Shown one piece after another: positions 41,340 through 49,919 of a stretch of DNA of 64,000 nt. Position 1 is the stretch's first letter. Each line of letters opens with the position of its first letter. The DNA lies in NCBI GenBank assembly GCA_964469525.1, contig CAYXYU010000008.1, forward strand, positions 29,649-93,648, written 5' to 3'. The notes beneath the pieces are model-generated. The model ran no database searches. It was given only the letters and a program-made list of their open reading frames with translations, and had not been told where the DNA came from. Position numbers and translations under genes: made by a program. This DNA comes from JABDCD01 sp964469525. GTDB taxonomy: Bacteria > Pseudomonadota > Alphaproteobacteria > Rickettsiales > SXRF01.

Positions 41340-43568
41340 ATGGGCATGTCTTCCAGCGCCGCCATGAAAACCGCCATCACCCCCGATATCGTTGCCGAAC
41401 ACGGTCTTACGCCTGAGGAATACCAGCGCGTGCTGAAAATCCTCGGCCGCGAGCCGAATCTGATCGAGCTTGGCATTTTTTCGGTCATGTGGAGCGAGCA
41501 CTGCTCCTATAAATCAACCCGCATCCATCTCAAAAAACTGCCTACGCAGGCGCCGTGGGTGATCTGCGGACCGGGCGAAAATGCCGGCGTCATCGATATC
41601 GGCGACGGCCAGGCGGCGATTTTCAAAATGGAGTCGCACAACCATCCCTCCTATATCGAGCCGTTTCAGGGCGCGGCAACCGGCGTCGGAGGGATACTGC
41701 GCGACGTGTTCACCATGGGCGCGCGCCCCATCGCCAACATGAACGCGCTGCGCTTCGGTGCGCCCGACCATCCCAAGACGAAACATCTCGTGTCGGGCGT
41801 GGTAGCCGGTATCGGCTCCTACGGCAATTGCGTCGGCGTGCCGACGGTGGGTGGCGAATGCACGTTCCATCCTTCATACAACGGCAATATTCTCGTCAAT
41901 GCCATGACGGTCGGCGTGGCCAAGACCGACAAGATTTTTTATTCCGCCGCATCCGGCGTCGGCAACCCGGTCGTATATGTCGGCAGCAAGACCGGGCGCG
42001 ACGGCATCCACGGCGCAACGATGGCCTCCGCCGAGTTCGACGACGCGTCGGAAGAAAAACGCCCGACCGTGCAGGTCGGCGACCCGTTCACGGAAAAGCT
42101 GCTGATCGAAGCCTGCCTGGAGCTGATGCAGAAGGACGCCATCATCGCCATCCAGGATATGGGCGCGGCCGGCCTTACCTCCTCCTCGCTCGAAATGGCG
42201 GGCAAAGGCGAGTGTGGCATCGAGCTGCATCTCGACAAGGTGCCGATGCGCGAACATGGCATGACGCCGTATGAGCTGATGCTCTCCGAATCGCAGGAGC
42301 GCATGCTTATTATCCTCAAGCCCGAGAAGGAAGCGGAAGCGCGCGCGATTTTCGAAAAATGGGAACTGGCGTTTGCCACCATCGGCACCATCACCGACAC
42401 CGGGAATATCGTACTCAAATGGCATGGCGAGACCGTGGCCGATATCCCGATTGCGCCGGTCTCCACTGATGCGCCGATGTATGACCGGCCGTGGAAGCCG
42501 ATGCCCAAGCGCGCGGACGTTCGTATCAATGACAACGACGTCGTGAAGCGCAGCGCGAAAGATGATTTGCTAACGCTGCTCTCCTGCCCCGACCTCGCAA
42601 GCAAGCGCTGGATCTGGGAACAGTATGATCACATGGTTGGCAATGACACGGTGGCGCGCCCCGGCGGCGATGCGGCGATAGTGCGCGTGCACGGCACAGA
42701 GAAAGCGCTGGCGATTACCACCGACTGCACGCCGCGCTATTGCTTTGCCGATCCCATCGAGGGCGGCAAGCAGGCCGTCGCCGAAACCTGGCGCAACCTG
42801 ACGGCGGTCGGCGCCACGCCGCTGGCCATCACCAACTGCCTCAATTTCGGCAACCCCGAAAAGCCGGAGATCATGGGACAGATCGTCGGGTGCTTAGAGG
42901 GCATGTCGCAAGCCTGCCTGGCGCTCGACTATCCCATCATTTCGGGTAACGCATCCCTCTATAATGAAACCAACGGTATGGGCATCCTGCCCACGCCCGC
43001 CATCGGCGGCGTCGGTATTTTGAAAGATGTGACGAAGCGCGTCGGGAATGCGTTTATGAAGGAAGGCGAAGAAATCCTGCTGATTGGCGAAACGCGCGGC
43101 CATCTGGGAAGCTCGCTGGCACTGCGTGAATTGTTTGGCCGCGAAGACGGCCCACCGCCACCGGTAGATTTACAGACTGAAAAGAAGCATGGCGATTTCG
43201 TGCGCACGCTGATTCAGGAAGGCAAGATCAACGCCTGCCATGATTGCTCCGACGGCGGATTGCTCGTCACGCTGGCCGAGATGAGTCTGCCGCATGCCAT
43301 CGGCGCGAAGCTGTCCATTCCCGTGCCGCAGAACCAGCCGGTGAATATTTTCTCCTACCTGCTCGGCGAAGACCAGGCGCGTTATGTAATTACCGCATCC
43401 GCGCAACAGGCCGCCGACATCAAAAAACGCGCCGCCGAAAAGAACATCCCCCTCATCTCACTTGGCGTGACGCAGAAAAACCTGTTCGAGATCGAAGGCA
43501 TTTGCAGCGCCGAAGTGAAAGCGCTGCGCGACGCCAACGAACGCTGGCTGCCGGAGTATATGAAGTAA
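41340..43568 (+). CDS. purL: Phosphoribosylformylglycinamidine synthase subunit PurL
   Basis: This 742-aa small-type PurL converts FGAR to FGAM using ammonia from PurQ. Blocks visible are WSEHCSYKSTR, KMESHNHPSYIEPFQGAATGVGGILRD, TGRDGIHGATMAS, DMGAAGLTSSSLEMA, and YFGNPEKPE-like FGNPEKPEIMGQ, then GNASLYNET and ACHDCSDGGLLVTLAEM. It is the short form needing PurS and PurQ, which are encoded just downstream on the other strand. The first ATG is at 41340; another at 41364 (MKTAITPD) gives a start closer to relatives. Confidence 0.96.
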   Translation: MGMSSSAAMKTAITPDIVAEHGLTPEEYQRVLKILGREPNLIELGIFSVMWSEHCSYKSTRIHLKKLPTQAPWVICGPGENAGVIDIGDGQAAIFKMESHNHPSYIEPFQGAATGVGGILRDVFTMGARPIANMNALRFGAPDHPKTKHLVSGVVAGIGSYGNCVGVPTVGGECTFHPSYNGNILVNAMTVGVAKTDKIFYSAASGVGNPVVYVGSKTGRDGIHGATMASAEFDDASEEKRPTVQVGDPFTEKLLIEACLELMQKDAIIAIQDMGAAGLTSSSLEMAGKGECGIELHLDKVPMREHGMTPYELMLSESQERMLIILKPEKEAEARAIFEKWELAFATIGTITDTGNIVLKWHGETVADIPIAPVSTDAPMYDRPWKPMPKRADVRINDNDVVKRSAKDDLLTLLSCPDLASKRWIWEQYDHMVGNDTVARPGGDAAIVRVHGTEKALAITTDCTPRYCFADPIEGGKQAVAETWRNLTAVGATPLAITNCLNFGNPEKPEIMGQIVGCLEGMSQACLALDYPIISGNASLYNETNGMGILPTPAIGGVGILKDVTKRVGNAFMKEGEEILLIGETRGHLGSSLALRELFGREDGPPPPVDLQTEKKHGDFVRTLIQEGKINACHDCSDGGLLVTLAEMSLPHAIGAKLSIPVPQNQPVNIFSYLLGEDQARYVITASAQQAADIKKRAAEKNIPLISLGVTQKNLFEIEGICSAEVKALRDANERWLPEYMK

Positions 43569-43571
43569 ACA

Positions 43572-43632
43572 CCCTCACCCGCGAGCTCCGCTCGCTTCCC
43601 GCTCCCTCAATGAGGGAGAAGGTCAGGTGACC
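43572..43632. repeat. Palindromic repeat, family D, copy 5 (shortened)
   Basis: CCCTCACCC at the left end, a GCGAGCTCCGCTCGC hairpin and a CTCCCTCAATGAGGGAG hairpin, ending GGTCAGGTGACC. It lies between the convergent purL and purQ genes and could act as a two-way terminator. Confidence 0.75.
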
Positions 43633-44313
43633 TTAAGCAGCCAGTAATGACTTGAACATCGCAACACCATCCGTGCCACCCAAAAGCGCTTCAGCATGAC
43701 GTTCGGGGTGCGGCATCATCCCGAGCACGTTGCGCTTTTGGTTGCAGATGCCGGCGATGTTGAGGAGCGAGCCGTTGGGATTGGCTTCGGCAGTGATGTT
43801 ACCTTCAACGTCGCAGTAGCGGAAGACAATCTGGTCATTGTCCTTAAGCGACTTCAAAGTCGTTTCGTCGGCGAAATAATTGCCGTCGTGATGCGCCACC
43901 GGCACCTTGATGACCTGTCCTTGTTTGTACTGCTTCGTGAATGGCGTCTCGGCGGTTTCGACGCGCAGGAACACTTCGCGGCAGACGAATTTCAGATTGG
44001 CATTGCGCATCAGCGCGCCGGGCAGGAGGCAGGCTTCGGTCAGCACCTGGAAACCGTTGCAGAGGCCCAGCACCTTGCCGCCTCGTTCCGCATGCTTTTT
44101 CACCTCACGCATGATCGGCGAATGCGCCGCCATGGCGCCCGAGCGCAAATAATCCCCATAGGAAAACCCGCCGGGCAGCAGCACGAGATCAACTGCCGGC
44201 AACGATGTCTCCTGATGCCAGACCATCACCGGGTCCAGGCCGGTGGCGGCCAGCACGGTCTGGGCATCTCTGTCGCAGTTGGAAGCGGGAAAGACGATGA
44301 CCGCTGACTTCAT
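43633..44313 (-). CDS. purQ: Phosphoribosylformylglycinamidine synthase subunit PurQ (glutaminase)
   Basis: This 226-aa class I glutamine amidotransferase supplies ammonia to PurL. The nucleophile Cys is in VLGLCNGFQVL, and the His-Glu pair is in MMPHPERHAEALLGG. LLPGGFSYGDYLRSGA is the oxyanion-side block. Its ATG shares one base with the purS stop (TGATG), so they are coupled. Confidence 0.97.
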   Translation of the reverse strand: MKSAVIVFPASNCDRDAQTVLAATGLDPVMVWHQETSLPAVDLVLLPGGFSYGDYLRSGAMAAHSPIMREVKKHAERGGKVLGLCNGFQVLTEACLLPGALMRNANLKFVCREVFLRVETAETPFTKQYKQGQVIKVPVAHHDGNYFADETTLKSLKDNDQIVFRYCDVEGNITAEANPNGSLLNIAGICNQKRNVLGMMPHPERHAEALLGGTDGVAMFKSLLAA

Positions 44314-44555
44314 CAGTCAACCAACTCGTACTTATAATTCTCAATTACCGTATTGGCGAGGAGGCCGGCGCACATTTTTTCCACCGCCGCTTCGGCTTTC
44401 TTGGGGTCGGCTTCTTTGACTTCGACTTCGATATATTTGCCCTGACGCACCTCCTCCACCTGGTTGAAACCCAGGCTGTGCAGCGCCCCGGCGATGGCGC
44501 GCCCCTGCGGATCGAGAACGCCGTTTTTTAACGTGATATGGATTCTGGCTTTCAT
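44313..44555 (-). CDS. purS: Phosphoribosylformylglycinamidine synthase subunit PurS
   Basis: This 80-aa dimeric bridging subunit joins PurL and PurQ. It has the pattern ARIHITLKNGVLDPQGRAIAGALHSLGF and the end CAGLLANTVIENYKYEL. It is coupled to purQ and separated from purC by a repeat element. Confidence 0.95.
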   Translation of the reverse strand: MKARIHITLKNGVLDPQGRAIAGALHSLGFNQVEEVRQGKYIEVEVKEADPKKAEAAVEKMCAGLLANTVIENYKYELVD

Positions 44556-44573
44556 CTTACTTCCTATTCCTTG

Positions 44574-44657
44574 TCGTCCCCCGAGCTGGCAAAGCCAACT
44601 CTAGGGAGATCCAGTCTGGATGGCCCTAGAATCGCTAAAGCGATTCGGGCCATGACG
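44574..44657. repeat. Dispersed two-hairpin repeat, family A, copy 4
   Basis: Outer ends CGTCCCCCGAG and GGCCATGACGA enclose GAGCTGGCAAAGCCAACTC and GAATCGCTAAAGCGATTC hairpins. It lies between purC and purS within a likely purC-purS-purQ transcript. Confidence 0.75.
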
Positions 44658-44659
44658 AT

Positions 44660-45466
44660 TTATTTTTTCTTCTTCGCTTTGCCTTTACCTTTGGCGCTTT
44701 TCTTCGCATCACCCCGGACGCTGATCACCTGCCCGCCCTCGCCCTGCGGCATGACGCCTAAGCGCCGCGCCACTTCGCGGTAGGCATCCTCGATCTGGCC
44801 GAGGTCCTGGCGGAAGCGGTCCTTGTCGAGCTTGCGGCCGGTTTCGGCGTCCCACAGGCGGCAATTGTCGGGGCTGATCTCGTCGGCCAGCACCAACTGC
44901 TCGCGGTCATTCTCGAACAGCCGGCCGAATTCCAGCTTGAAATCGACCAGCCGAATGCCGACGCCCAAAAACAGGCCGGAGAGGAAATCGTTGATGCGCA
45001 GCGCGTACATGCGGATCTCGTCGAGCTCCTGCGGCGATGCCCAGCCGAAGGCGAAGATATGCTCCTCGGTGACGAACGGATCGCCCAGCTCGTCTTTCTT
45101 GTAGCAGTATTCGATCAGCGGGTGGCCCAAGGGCTTCCCTTCCTTGACACCGAAACGCTTGGCGAAGCTGCCCGCCGCGTAATTGCGCACGATGACCTCG
45201 AGCGGCACGATCTGCACCGACTTGATCAGCTGCTCGCGCATGTTGAGCGAGCGGATGAAATGCGTCGGGATGCCGATCTCGGCCAGACGCAGCATCAGAT
45301 ACTCGGAGATGCGGTTGTTGATGACGCCCTTGCCGCTGATGGTGCCCTTCTTCATGTTGTTGAAGGCGGTGGCGTCGTCCTTGAAGTGCTGGATCAGCGT
45401 GCCGGGTTCGGGGCCCTCGAACAGCTGCTTGGCCTTGCCTTCATAGATGGGTTTGCGGGGGGACAT
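44660..45466 (-). CDS. purC: Phosphoribosylaminoimidazole-succinocarboxamide synthase
   Basis: This 268-aa enzyme makes SAICAR from CAIR, aspartate and ATP. It begins YEGKAKQLFEGPEPGTLIQHFKDDATAFN, contains RNYAAGSFAKRFGVKEG, LVDFKLEFGRLF and DEISPDNCRLWD, all SAICAR synthetase blocks. The last 15 or so residues (KKSAKGKGKAKKKK) are a lysine-rich tail not seen in most homologues. The start at 45466 removes residues that do not match the family. It probably leads a purC-purS-purQ operon. Confidence 0.96.
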   Translation of the reverse strand: MSPRKPIYEGKAKQLFEGPEPGTLIQHFKDDATAFNNMKKGTISGKGVINNRISEYLMLRLAEIGIPTHFIRSLNMREQLIKSVQIVPLEVIVRNYAAGSFAKRFGVKEGKPLGHPLIEYCYKKDELGDPFVTEEHIFAFGWASPQELDEIRMYALRINDFLSGLFLGVGIRLVDFKLEFGRLFENDREQLVLADEISPDNCRLWDAETGRKLDKDRFRQDLGQIEDAYREVARRLGVMPQGEGGQVISVRGDAKKSAKGKGKAKKKK

Positions 45467-45520
45467 GGCAATGATCTTTCGTTTGTGCATCGTTTATCTC
45501 ATAGAGCAATAAATCCCATA

Positions 45521-45534
45521 CTGCAATATTGCAG
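45521..45534. promoter_or_regulatory. Perfect 14-bp palindrome between purC and the zeta-subunit gene
   Basis: CTGCAATATTGCAG lies in the divergent gap, 55 bases from purC and 57 bases from the DUF1476 gene. Its symmetry and position suit an operator, but no regulator can be named. Confidence 0.35.
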
Positions 45535-45590
45535 TCGCTGGGAAAAGCCCTTATATAGGCACATCCAAGCTGACAACATAAGGATATGCC

Positions 45591-45926
45591 ATGACCACGT
45601 TTAACGACCGCGACAAGCAATTTGAGAATAAATTCGCCAAAGACAAGGAATTACTGTTCAAGGTCAATGCCCGCCGCAACAAGCTCCTGGGCCTGTGGGC
45701 AGCCGGCAAGCTCGGCAAGCAGGGGGCGGAGGCCGAGCAATACGCCAAGGATGTGGTAATGGCCGAATTCGAAACCCACGACGATGACAGCCGGGATGTC
45801 ATCGAAAAGCTGATGGAAGATTTTGCCGAGGCGAAAATCAGCGTGAGCGAAAAGGATATCCGTGCCGAGATGGAGCGTCTGCAACCCGTCGCCAAGAAAC
45901 AGATCATGGGTGAAGCGGCGTTTTAA
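45591..45926 (+). CDS. F1F0-ATPase zeta inhibitor subunit (DUF1476)
   Basis: This 111-aa helical protein matches the alphaproteobacterial zeta subunit, which inhibits reverse hydrolysis by F1. It has FNDRDKQFENKFAKDKELLFKV near the start, RRNKLLGLWAAGKLG, and KEIRAEMERL-like KDIRAEMERLQPVAKKQIM at the end. The first 20 residues are the inhibitory region in Paracoccus. The family is almost confined to alphaproteobacteria, which is useful for placing this genome. An AAGGATATGCC leader precedes the ATG. Confidence 0.93.
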   Translation: MTTFNDRDKQFENKFAKDKELLFKVNARRNKLLGLWAAGKLGKQGAEAEQYAKDVVMAEFETHDDDSRDVIEKLMEDFAEAKISVSEKDIRAEMERLQPVAKKQIMGEAAF

Positions 45927-45932
45927 TGCTTC

Positions 45933-46042
45933 TGTCATCCTGAGCATAGCGAAGCGAAGTCGAAGGATCTTACTTCGGCGCCATCAAGAAAGATCCTTCG
46001 ACTGTGTTCGGGCTTTTAATCCTCATTCCGCTCAGGATGACA
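45933..46042. repeat. Palindromic repeat, family C, copy 2
   Basis: GTCATCCTGAGC and GCTCAGGATGAC ends pair, as do GTCGAAGGATC and GATCCTTCGAC. It is the intergenic counterpart of the element inside murB and lies just after the zeta-subunit gene. Confidence 0.88.
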
Positions 46043-46102
46043 TGTCCCTTGTAACCATTCCCTCCACGCATTACACTACGCGCAGCTTAAGAGAGGCGTC
46101 GC

Positions 46103-46834
46103 GTGCTACAGTTATTCCGGCCCAACCGACACCCGCTTCCGCCATTGAAATGCATGGCGGCGCTGCGCTACCGCCTCCATTGCTGGCTGGCGCCGCAGAA
46201 AAAAGCGCCGCCGCGCAAAGCGATCAAGCATCCCGCCCGCCGCGATGCGAATTTCCGCCAGCTTTCCTTCACCTTCGCGGTAATTGCCCTGTCGGCAAAG
46301 CTGGCCTGCATCGACGGCCCGCTGACCAAGGAAAAATACCTCGCCTTCCGTGCCGCCTTCCCGCTGAAAGGCGGCGTCTGCAACAAGATACGCTCGCTGT
46401 TCATGCTGGCCTGCGACAACGATACCCCCTACGAACATTACGTTACGCAGATCAAGTATGCCTATCCGAAACAGCACACGCTGTTTGCCTCGCTGGTCGA
46501 CCGGCTGTTCTCGATCGCCGGGGCCGACGGCATCATCTCGCGCGATGAGGAGCGGCTGCTGTCGCACATTGCCCACCAGCTGGGTGTGTCTGCCGCCGAA
46601 TACGCCAATATCCATGCCCACCACGTCCGGCCGGCGCAGGCGCACGAAGTGTTGGGTGTCAGCCGGCGCACCGAAAGCAGCGCGCTGAAGAAACGCTACC
46701 GCGAACTGCTGCAGCGCTGGCACCCGGACCGCTTCGCAGGCGACGAGCTGTCGCCAGAGGTGGCGCTGATGCTGCAGATCAAGGCCACGGAGATTACGCA
46801 GGCCTACCGCGCTCTCAGCAGAAGAGCCGCGTGA
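46103..46834 (+). CDS. TerB-like/J-domain protein (DjlA-like, soluble)
   Basis: This 243-aa protein has a central TerB-like helical domain (about residues 60-165, with CIDGPLTKEKYLAFRAAFPL and GADGIISRDEERLL) and a C-terminal J domain (about 185-243) with the HPD motif in LLQRWHPDRFAGDE. It would recruit and stimulate DnaK (Hsp70). Unlike E. coli DjlA it has no clear N-terminal membrane helix. The start is GTG with AGAGAGG upstream; an internal ATG at 46154 is an alternative. The first 50 residues are basic and Pro-rich. Confidence 0.85.
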   Translation: MLQLFRPNRHPLPPLKCMAALRYRLHCWLAPQKKAPPRKAIKHPARRDANFRQLSFTFAVIALSAKLACIDGPLTKEKYLAFRAAFPLKGGVCNKIRSLFMLACDNDTPYEHYVTQIKYAYPKQHTLFASLVDRLFSIAGADGIISRDEERLLSHIAHQLGVSAAEYANIHAHHVRPAQAHEVLGVSRRTESSALKKRYRELLQRWHPDRFAGDELSPEVALMLQIKATEITQAYRALSRRAA

Positions 46835-46840
46835 GGAAGA

Positions 46841-46912
46841 AGATAATGGATAATAAGATGATGGATGATAAGATGAAGTAGAAGATCATCATCCTATCGT
46901 CCATCATCTTTC
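46841..46912. repeat. AT-rich inverted repeat, family H, copy 1
   Basis: AAGATGATGGATGATA and TATCGTCCATCATCTT form imperfect arms around AAGTAGAAG. Direct GATGATAAGATGA motifs are shared with a copy before ppk. It ends 2 bases before the EamA start codon, so that gene has no usual ribosome site. Confidence 0.7.
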
Positions 46913-46914
46913 CC

Positions 46915-47787
46915 ATGCGCCCCCTCCACCTCCTGTTCGCCGTGCTGGTCGCCGTGCTCTGGGGCGGCAATTTCATCGCCGCCAAATATTCGGTGGCGTA
47001 TTTCCCGCCGTTCCTGGTGACCGCCCTGCGCTTCGCGCTGGTGGCGCTAATGATGGTGCCGTTCGTGCCGCGGCCGACGCTGCAGCAGCTGCGCCGTCTT
47101 CTACCCATCGCCGTAATGAGCACGCTGCATTTCTCGCTGCTGTTCGTGGCGCTGCACCGCCAGCTTGACATCTCCACCGCCGCGCTCATCGGCCAGCTCG
47201 GCGTGCCGTTTGCTTGTCTCCTCGGGGTGATTTTCCTGAAGGACACGCTCGGACCCTGGCGGATCGGCGGCATTGCCATTTCCTTTGCCGGCATGGCCGT
47301 GATATTGGGTGCGCCTAATATCAGCGCCAACCCGACTGCTTTTTTCATCGGACTGGCCAGCGCCCTCACCTGGGGTGCCGCCAACGTGCTGATCAAGCGC
47401 GTCGAGGATATGGGTAGCATGCAGATGCTGGCCTGGGTGTCGGTATTGATCATCCCGATCGCCCTCGTTCTGTCGCTGCTGTTCGAGCCAAGCTTGCCAC
47501 CGTTTCTGGAAGCGCCACCGGAAGCGCTGGCAGGGCTGCTTTATACCGCGTTTTTCTCCACCGTTGTCGCCTATGGCTTGTGGTACATGCTGCTTTCGCG
47601 CTATACCGTATCGCAGGTCACGCCATTCCAGATGCTGACGCCGATTTTCGGCATCGCGTTTGGCAAGTGGTTCTTCGCCGAGCAGCTGACGCCGGAACTG
47701 TTGTGGGGCGGTGCGCTTACCATTATCGGCGTAGCGGTGATCGTCATCCGCCGGCCGAAAACATTGCCGCTGGGAGAAGCGACATAA
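46915..47787 (+). CDS. EamA/DMT-family transporter
   Basis: This 290-aa inner-membrane protein has about ten transmembrane helices in two EamA repeats (about residues 1-140 and 145-285). It begins LLFAVLVAVLWGGNFIAAKY, with the usual WGGNF motif, and the second half has ALTWGAANVLIKR. DMT carriers export metabolites or amino acids; the substrate cannot be told from sequence. The start abuts a palindromic repeat. The downstream amidase gene begins 2 bases after its stop, so the two are probably co-transcribed. Confidence 0.88.
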   Translation: MRPLHLLFAVLVAVLWGGNFIAAKYSVAYFPPFLVTALRFALVALMMVPFVPRPTLQQLRRLLPIAVMSTLHFSLLFVALHRQLDISTAALIGQLGVPFACLLGVIFLKDTLGPWRIGGIAISFAGMAVILGAPNISANPTAFFIGLASALTWGAANVLIKRVEDMGSMQMLAWVSVLIIPIALVLSLLFEPSLPPFLEAPPEALAGLLYTAFFSTVVAYGLWYMLLSRYTVSQVTPFQMLTPIFGIAFGKWFFAEQLTPELLWGGALTIIGVAVIVIRRPKTLPLGEAT

Positions 47788-47789
47788 CC

Positions 47790-48608
47790 ATGAACATCAT
47801 CGACTGCCCCTCCCCCAATTTCGACAGCCGCGAAGGCCATGTAGTCGACATGCTGGTGCTGCACTACACGGGAATGAAGACCGGTGATGAAGCGAAATCG
47901 CGGCTGTGCGATCCCGCCGCCAAGGTCAGCGCGCATTACATGGTGGAAGAGGATGGCACCGTCTTTCGGCTGATCGATGAGCAATGCCGCGCCTGGCATG
48001 CGGGACTCAGCAGCTGGCGCGGGCACACCAACATCAACCAGCGCTCGATCGGCATCGAGATCGTCAATCCCGGCCATGAGTTCGGCTACCGGCCGTTCCC
48101 AAAAGCGCAGATGGAGGCGGTGGCGGCGCTGTGCAGGGATATTTTATCGCGCCATCCCATACCTAAGCGCAACGTCGTCGCCCATTCCGACATCGCACCG
48201 CTGCGGAAAGAAGACCCGGGGGAGTTGTTCGACTGGGAATTCTTAGCAAAACGAGACGTAGGATTATGGCCAATCGACTTTACAGGAACTCCCGATCTCA
48301 CTTCATCGTATAAAACAGCCTCCGTATTAAAGATATCACTATGGCAACGGTTGATATTCGGATGGCTAGTCGCTGGCCCGATGAGAAAGCCCGATATGGA
48401 TAAGGTTTCAGCACCTTTACCTTCCTACGGTGAAATTCAGAAACAACTGGCAGAATTCGGTTATGCCTGCCCGCAAACCGGTGTACTGGATGAAGAAACT
48501 AAGAAAACTATTCTTGCTTTTCAAAGACATTTCTATCCGGAGCGCCTCACCGGCCAATGGGACAGAACATGCCGCTATCGGCTTGCTGTGCTGCTCTCCA
48601 TGGTATAA
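47790..48608 (+). CDS. N-acetylmuramoyl-L-alanine amidase (AmiD/AmpD type)
   Basis: This 272-aa protein has an Amidase_2 domain (about residues 18-150) and a C-terminal peptidoglycan-binding domain (about 205-270, EIQKQLAEFGYACPQTGVLDE). Zinc ligands are H25 (LHYTGM), H132 (AHSDIAP) and D142 (KEDPG), with the spacing of AmpD. It cleaves the lactyl ether-peptide bond in muropeptides. No signal peptide is visible, so it may act in the cytoplasm like AmpD despite its AmiD-like domain layout. The stretch joining the two domains (48240-48420) is more AT-rich than the rest. Confidence 0.9.
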   Translation: MNIIDCPSPNFDSREGHVVDMLVLHYTGMKTGDEAKSRLCDPAAKVSAHYMVEEDGTVFRLIDEQCRAWHAGLSSWRGHTNINQRSIGIEIVNPGHEFGYRPFPKAQMEAVAALCRDILSRHPIPKRNVVAHSDIAPLRKEDPGELFDWEFLAKRDVGLWPIDFTGTPDLTSSYKTASVLKISLWQRLIFGWLVAGPMRKPDMDKVSAPLPSYGEIQKQLAEFGYACPQTGVLDEETKKTILAFQRHFYPERLTGQWDRTCRYRLAVLLSMV

Positions 48609-48617
48609 AATCCTCTA

Positions 48618-49004
48618 ACCAGACAGCCGGATGGCCGCGGGAGGTAGTGTGGGCAGGCAGGGCGAATAGCCTGAGCCAGCCAGGAATCTCTCGAGGAAAG
48701 TCCGGGCTCCACGGGACACGGTGGCGGGTAACGCCCGCCGGGGGCGACCCCAGGGAAAGTGCCACAGAAAACAAACTACCTGCGCTTGCAGGAAAAGGTG
48801 AAAAGGTGCGGTAAGAGCGCACCGCGTCTTTGGTAACAAAGATGGCAGGGCAAACCCCACCGGGAGCAAGACCAAATAGGGGCGGTGCGGGTTCCGCGCT
48901 TAACCGCCCGGGTAGGTCGCGCGAGGTGGCAAGCGATTGCCATCCCAGATGAATGGCCATCACTCCGCAAGGAGTACAGAACCCGGCTTACAGGCTGTCT
49001 GGTA
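48618..49004 (+). ncRNA. rnpB: RNase P RNA (type A)
   Basis: This catalytic RNA matures tRNA 5' ends with RnpA. Conserved elements appear in order: GAGGAAAGTCCGGGCTCC (about 48692), ACAGAAAACAAACTACC, GGTAAGAGCGCACCGCG, AGATGAATGGCCATCA and the closing ACAGAACCCGGCTTAC. The P1 helix pairs ACCAGACAGCC (48618-48628) with GGCTGTCTGGT (48993-49003). A T run (49004-49013) follows, giving a natural terminator. Confidence 0.97.
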
Positions 49005-49055
49005 TTTTTTTTTCTTCAAATCTTGCTGCGCTGCGATTTGTTTGGGAATCATGAC

Positions 49056-49088
49056 AAAAAATCCTTGAGGCGGCTCTGCGGATTTTTT
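49056..49088 (+). terminator. Terminator-like hairpin downstream of rnpB
   Basis: AAAAAATCC and GGATTTTTT form a 9-bp perfect stem with a loop of about 15 bases. It could be a second terminator for rnpB or a shared one. Confidence 0.55.
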
Positions 49089-49141
49089 GAATTTATAATT
49101 ATAAAAAACGGCGCCGGGCCGTCCCCAGCCATTTTTATTCC

Positions 49142-49179
49142 CAGATTAAATCATAGGGCGCAGGCCGAGATTTAATCTG
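49142..49179. terminator. Hairpin beyond the sixA stop codon
   Basis: CAGATTAAATC and GATTTAATCTG form a perfect 11-bp stem 5 bases past the sixA stop; on the minus strand it is followed by GGGAATAAAAATGG. It may end the sixA transcript. Confidence 0.5.
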
Positions 49180-49184
49180 AACTA

Positions 49185-49826
49185 TCAATCCTCCTCCCCG
49201 CCCGCCAGCATTTTGGGCGTGATGTGCTGCATCAGCCGTCCGTGCGCGCGTGGAATAGAACGCCAGGGCGGGTCGAGCGCGATGACGGCCAGCGCGCAGG
49301 TGGAAAATTTGATCGCCAGCATATCAAGCAGCACTTCGTCGCCGGATTTTGCCAGCTTCAGGCATAGCTGGTGGAAGCCGGGATTGTGGCCGATGATGAG
49401 CAGCGTGTTCACCTCTTCCGGCGTTTGCGCGATGAGGTTCAGCGTTTCGTTCCCCGAGGCGAGGTAAAGTTTCTTGTCATACTGCACTAATCCCCTCCCC
49501 CCTTGTGGGGGAGGGTTAGGGAGGGGGGGTGATTGCAACATACTCGATGCCTGAGTTCGCGGAGAGTCCCCCCCCACCCTGCCCTCCTCCCCCACAAGGG
49601 GGGAGGGAAAAATTATTCCCGCCATTTCCTCCCAGGTCTGACGGCAGCGCGTCGCGGTGGAACACAGCACGCGGTCGGGAATCAGATGCTGGCGATGCAT
49701 GTAAGCACCGATCAGGCGGGAAGCTGCAATCCCGCGCGCATTCAGCGCTCGCTCATGGTCATCCTGCGCCGCCGTGCCCGGTTCCGCCTTGGCATGCCTC
49801 AGGATCATAAGGGTTTTTTGTGTCAT
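49185..49826 (-). CDS. sixA: SixA-type phosphohistidine phosphatase with repeat insertion
   Basis: This 213-aa histidine phosphatase has the RHG/RHA motif LRHAKAEP (His11), SSTATRCRQTWE-like STATRCRQTWEEM and LLIIGHNPGFHQL with the second His. SixA acts on phosphohistidine signalling proteins. Normal SixA is about 160-175 aa. The excess, about residues 72-113 (between EEMAG and VQYDKKLYLASG), is Pro/Gly-rich and comes from a palindromic repeat. The frame is intact through it. Whether the enzyme still folds is unclear, but both flanks keep family motifs. Confidence 0.88.
   Translation of the reverse strand: MTQKTLMILRHAKAEPGTAAQDDHERALNARGIAASRLIGAYMHRQHLIPDRVLCSTATRCRQTWEEMAGIIFPSPLVGEEGRVGGDSPRTQASSMLQSPPLPNPPPQGGRGLVQYDKKLYLASGNETLNLIAQTPEEVNTLLIIGHNPGFHQLCLKLAKSGDEVLLDMLAIKFSTCALAVIALDPPWRSIPRAHGRLMQHITPKMLAGGEED
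49492..49607. repeat. Palindromic repeat inside sixA (CCCTCCCCC type, related to family D)
   Basis: CCCTCCCCCCTTGTGGGGGAGGG and CCTCCCCCACAAGGGGGGAGG are mirror-image hairpins at the two ends, with TTAGGGAGGGGGGG and CCCCCCCACCCTGCC inside them. The unit is inserted in the middle of sixA and adds about 42 codons in frame. Confidence 0.85.
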
Positions 49827-49827
49827 G

Positions 49828-49912
49828 TATGGATAATAGATGATAAGATGACGGATGATAAGAGTTTAATGATTTCATCATATAATCTATAATTTTATTA
49901 TCTAATCATCTC
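49828..49912. repeat. AT-rich inverted repeat, family H, copy 2
   Basis: GGATAATAGATGATAAGATGA-type sequence at the left and TTATTATCTAATCATC at the right can pair; the GGATGATAAGA motif recurs in the copy before eamA. It lies between the divergent sixA and ppk genes and ends about 8 bases before the ppk start. Confidence 0.7.
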
Positions 49913-49919
49913 TTTGCTT

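Noticed and set aside
48618..49004. 85-86-aa open frames inside the rnpB region
   Set aside because: The conserved RNase P RNA core and closing helix account for this sequence; the short frames in it lack ribosome sites.
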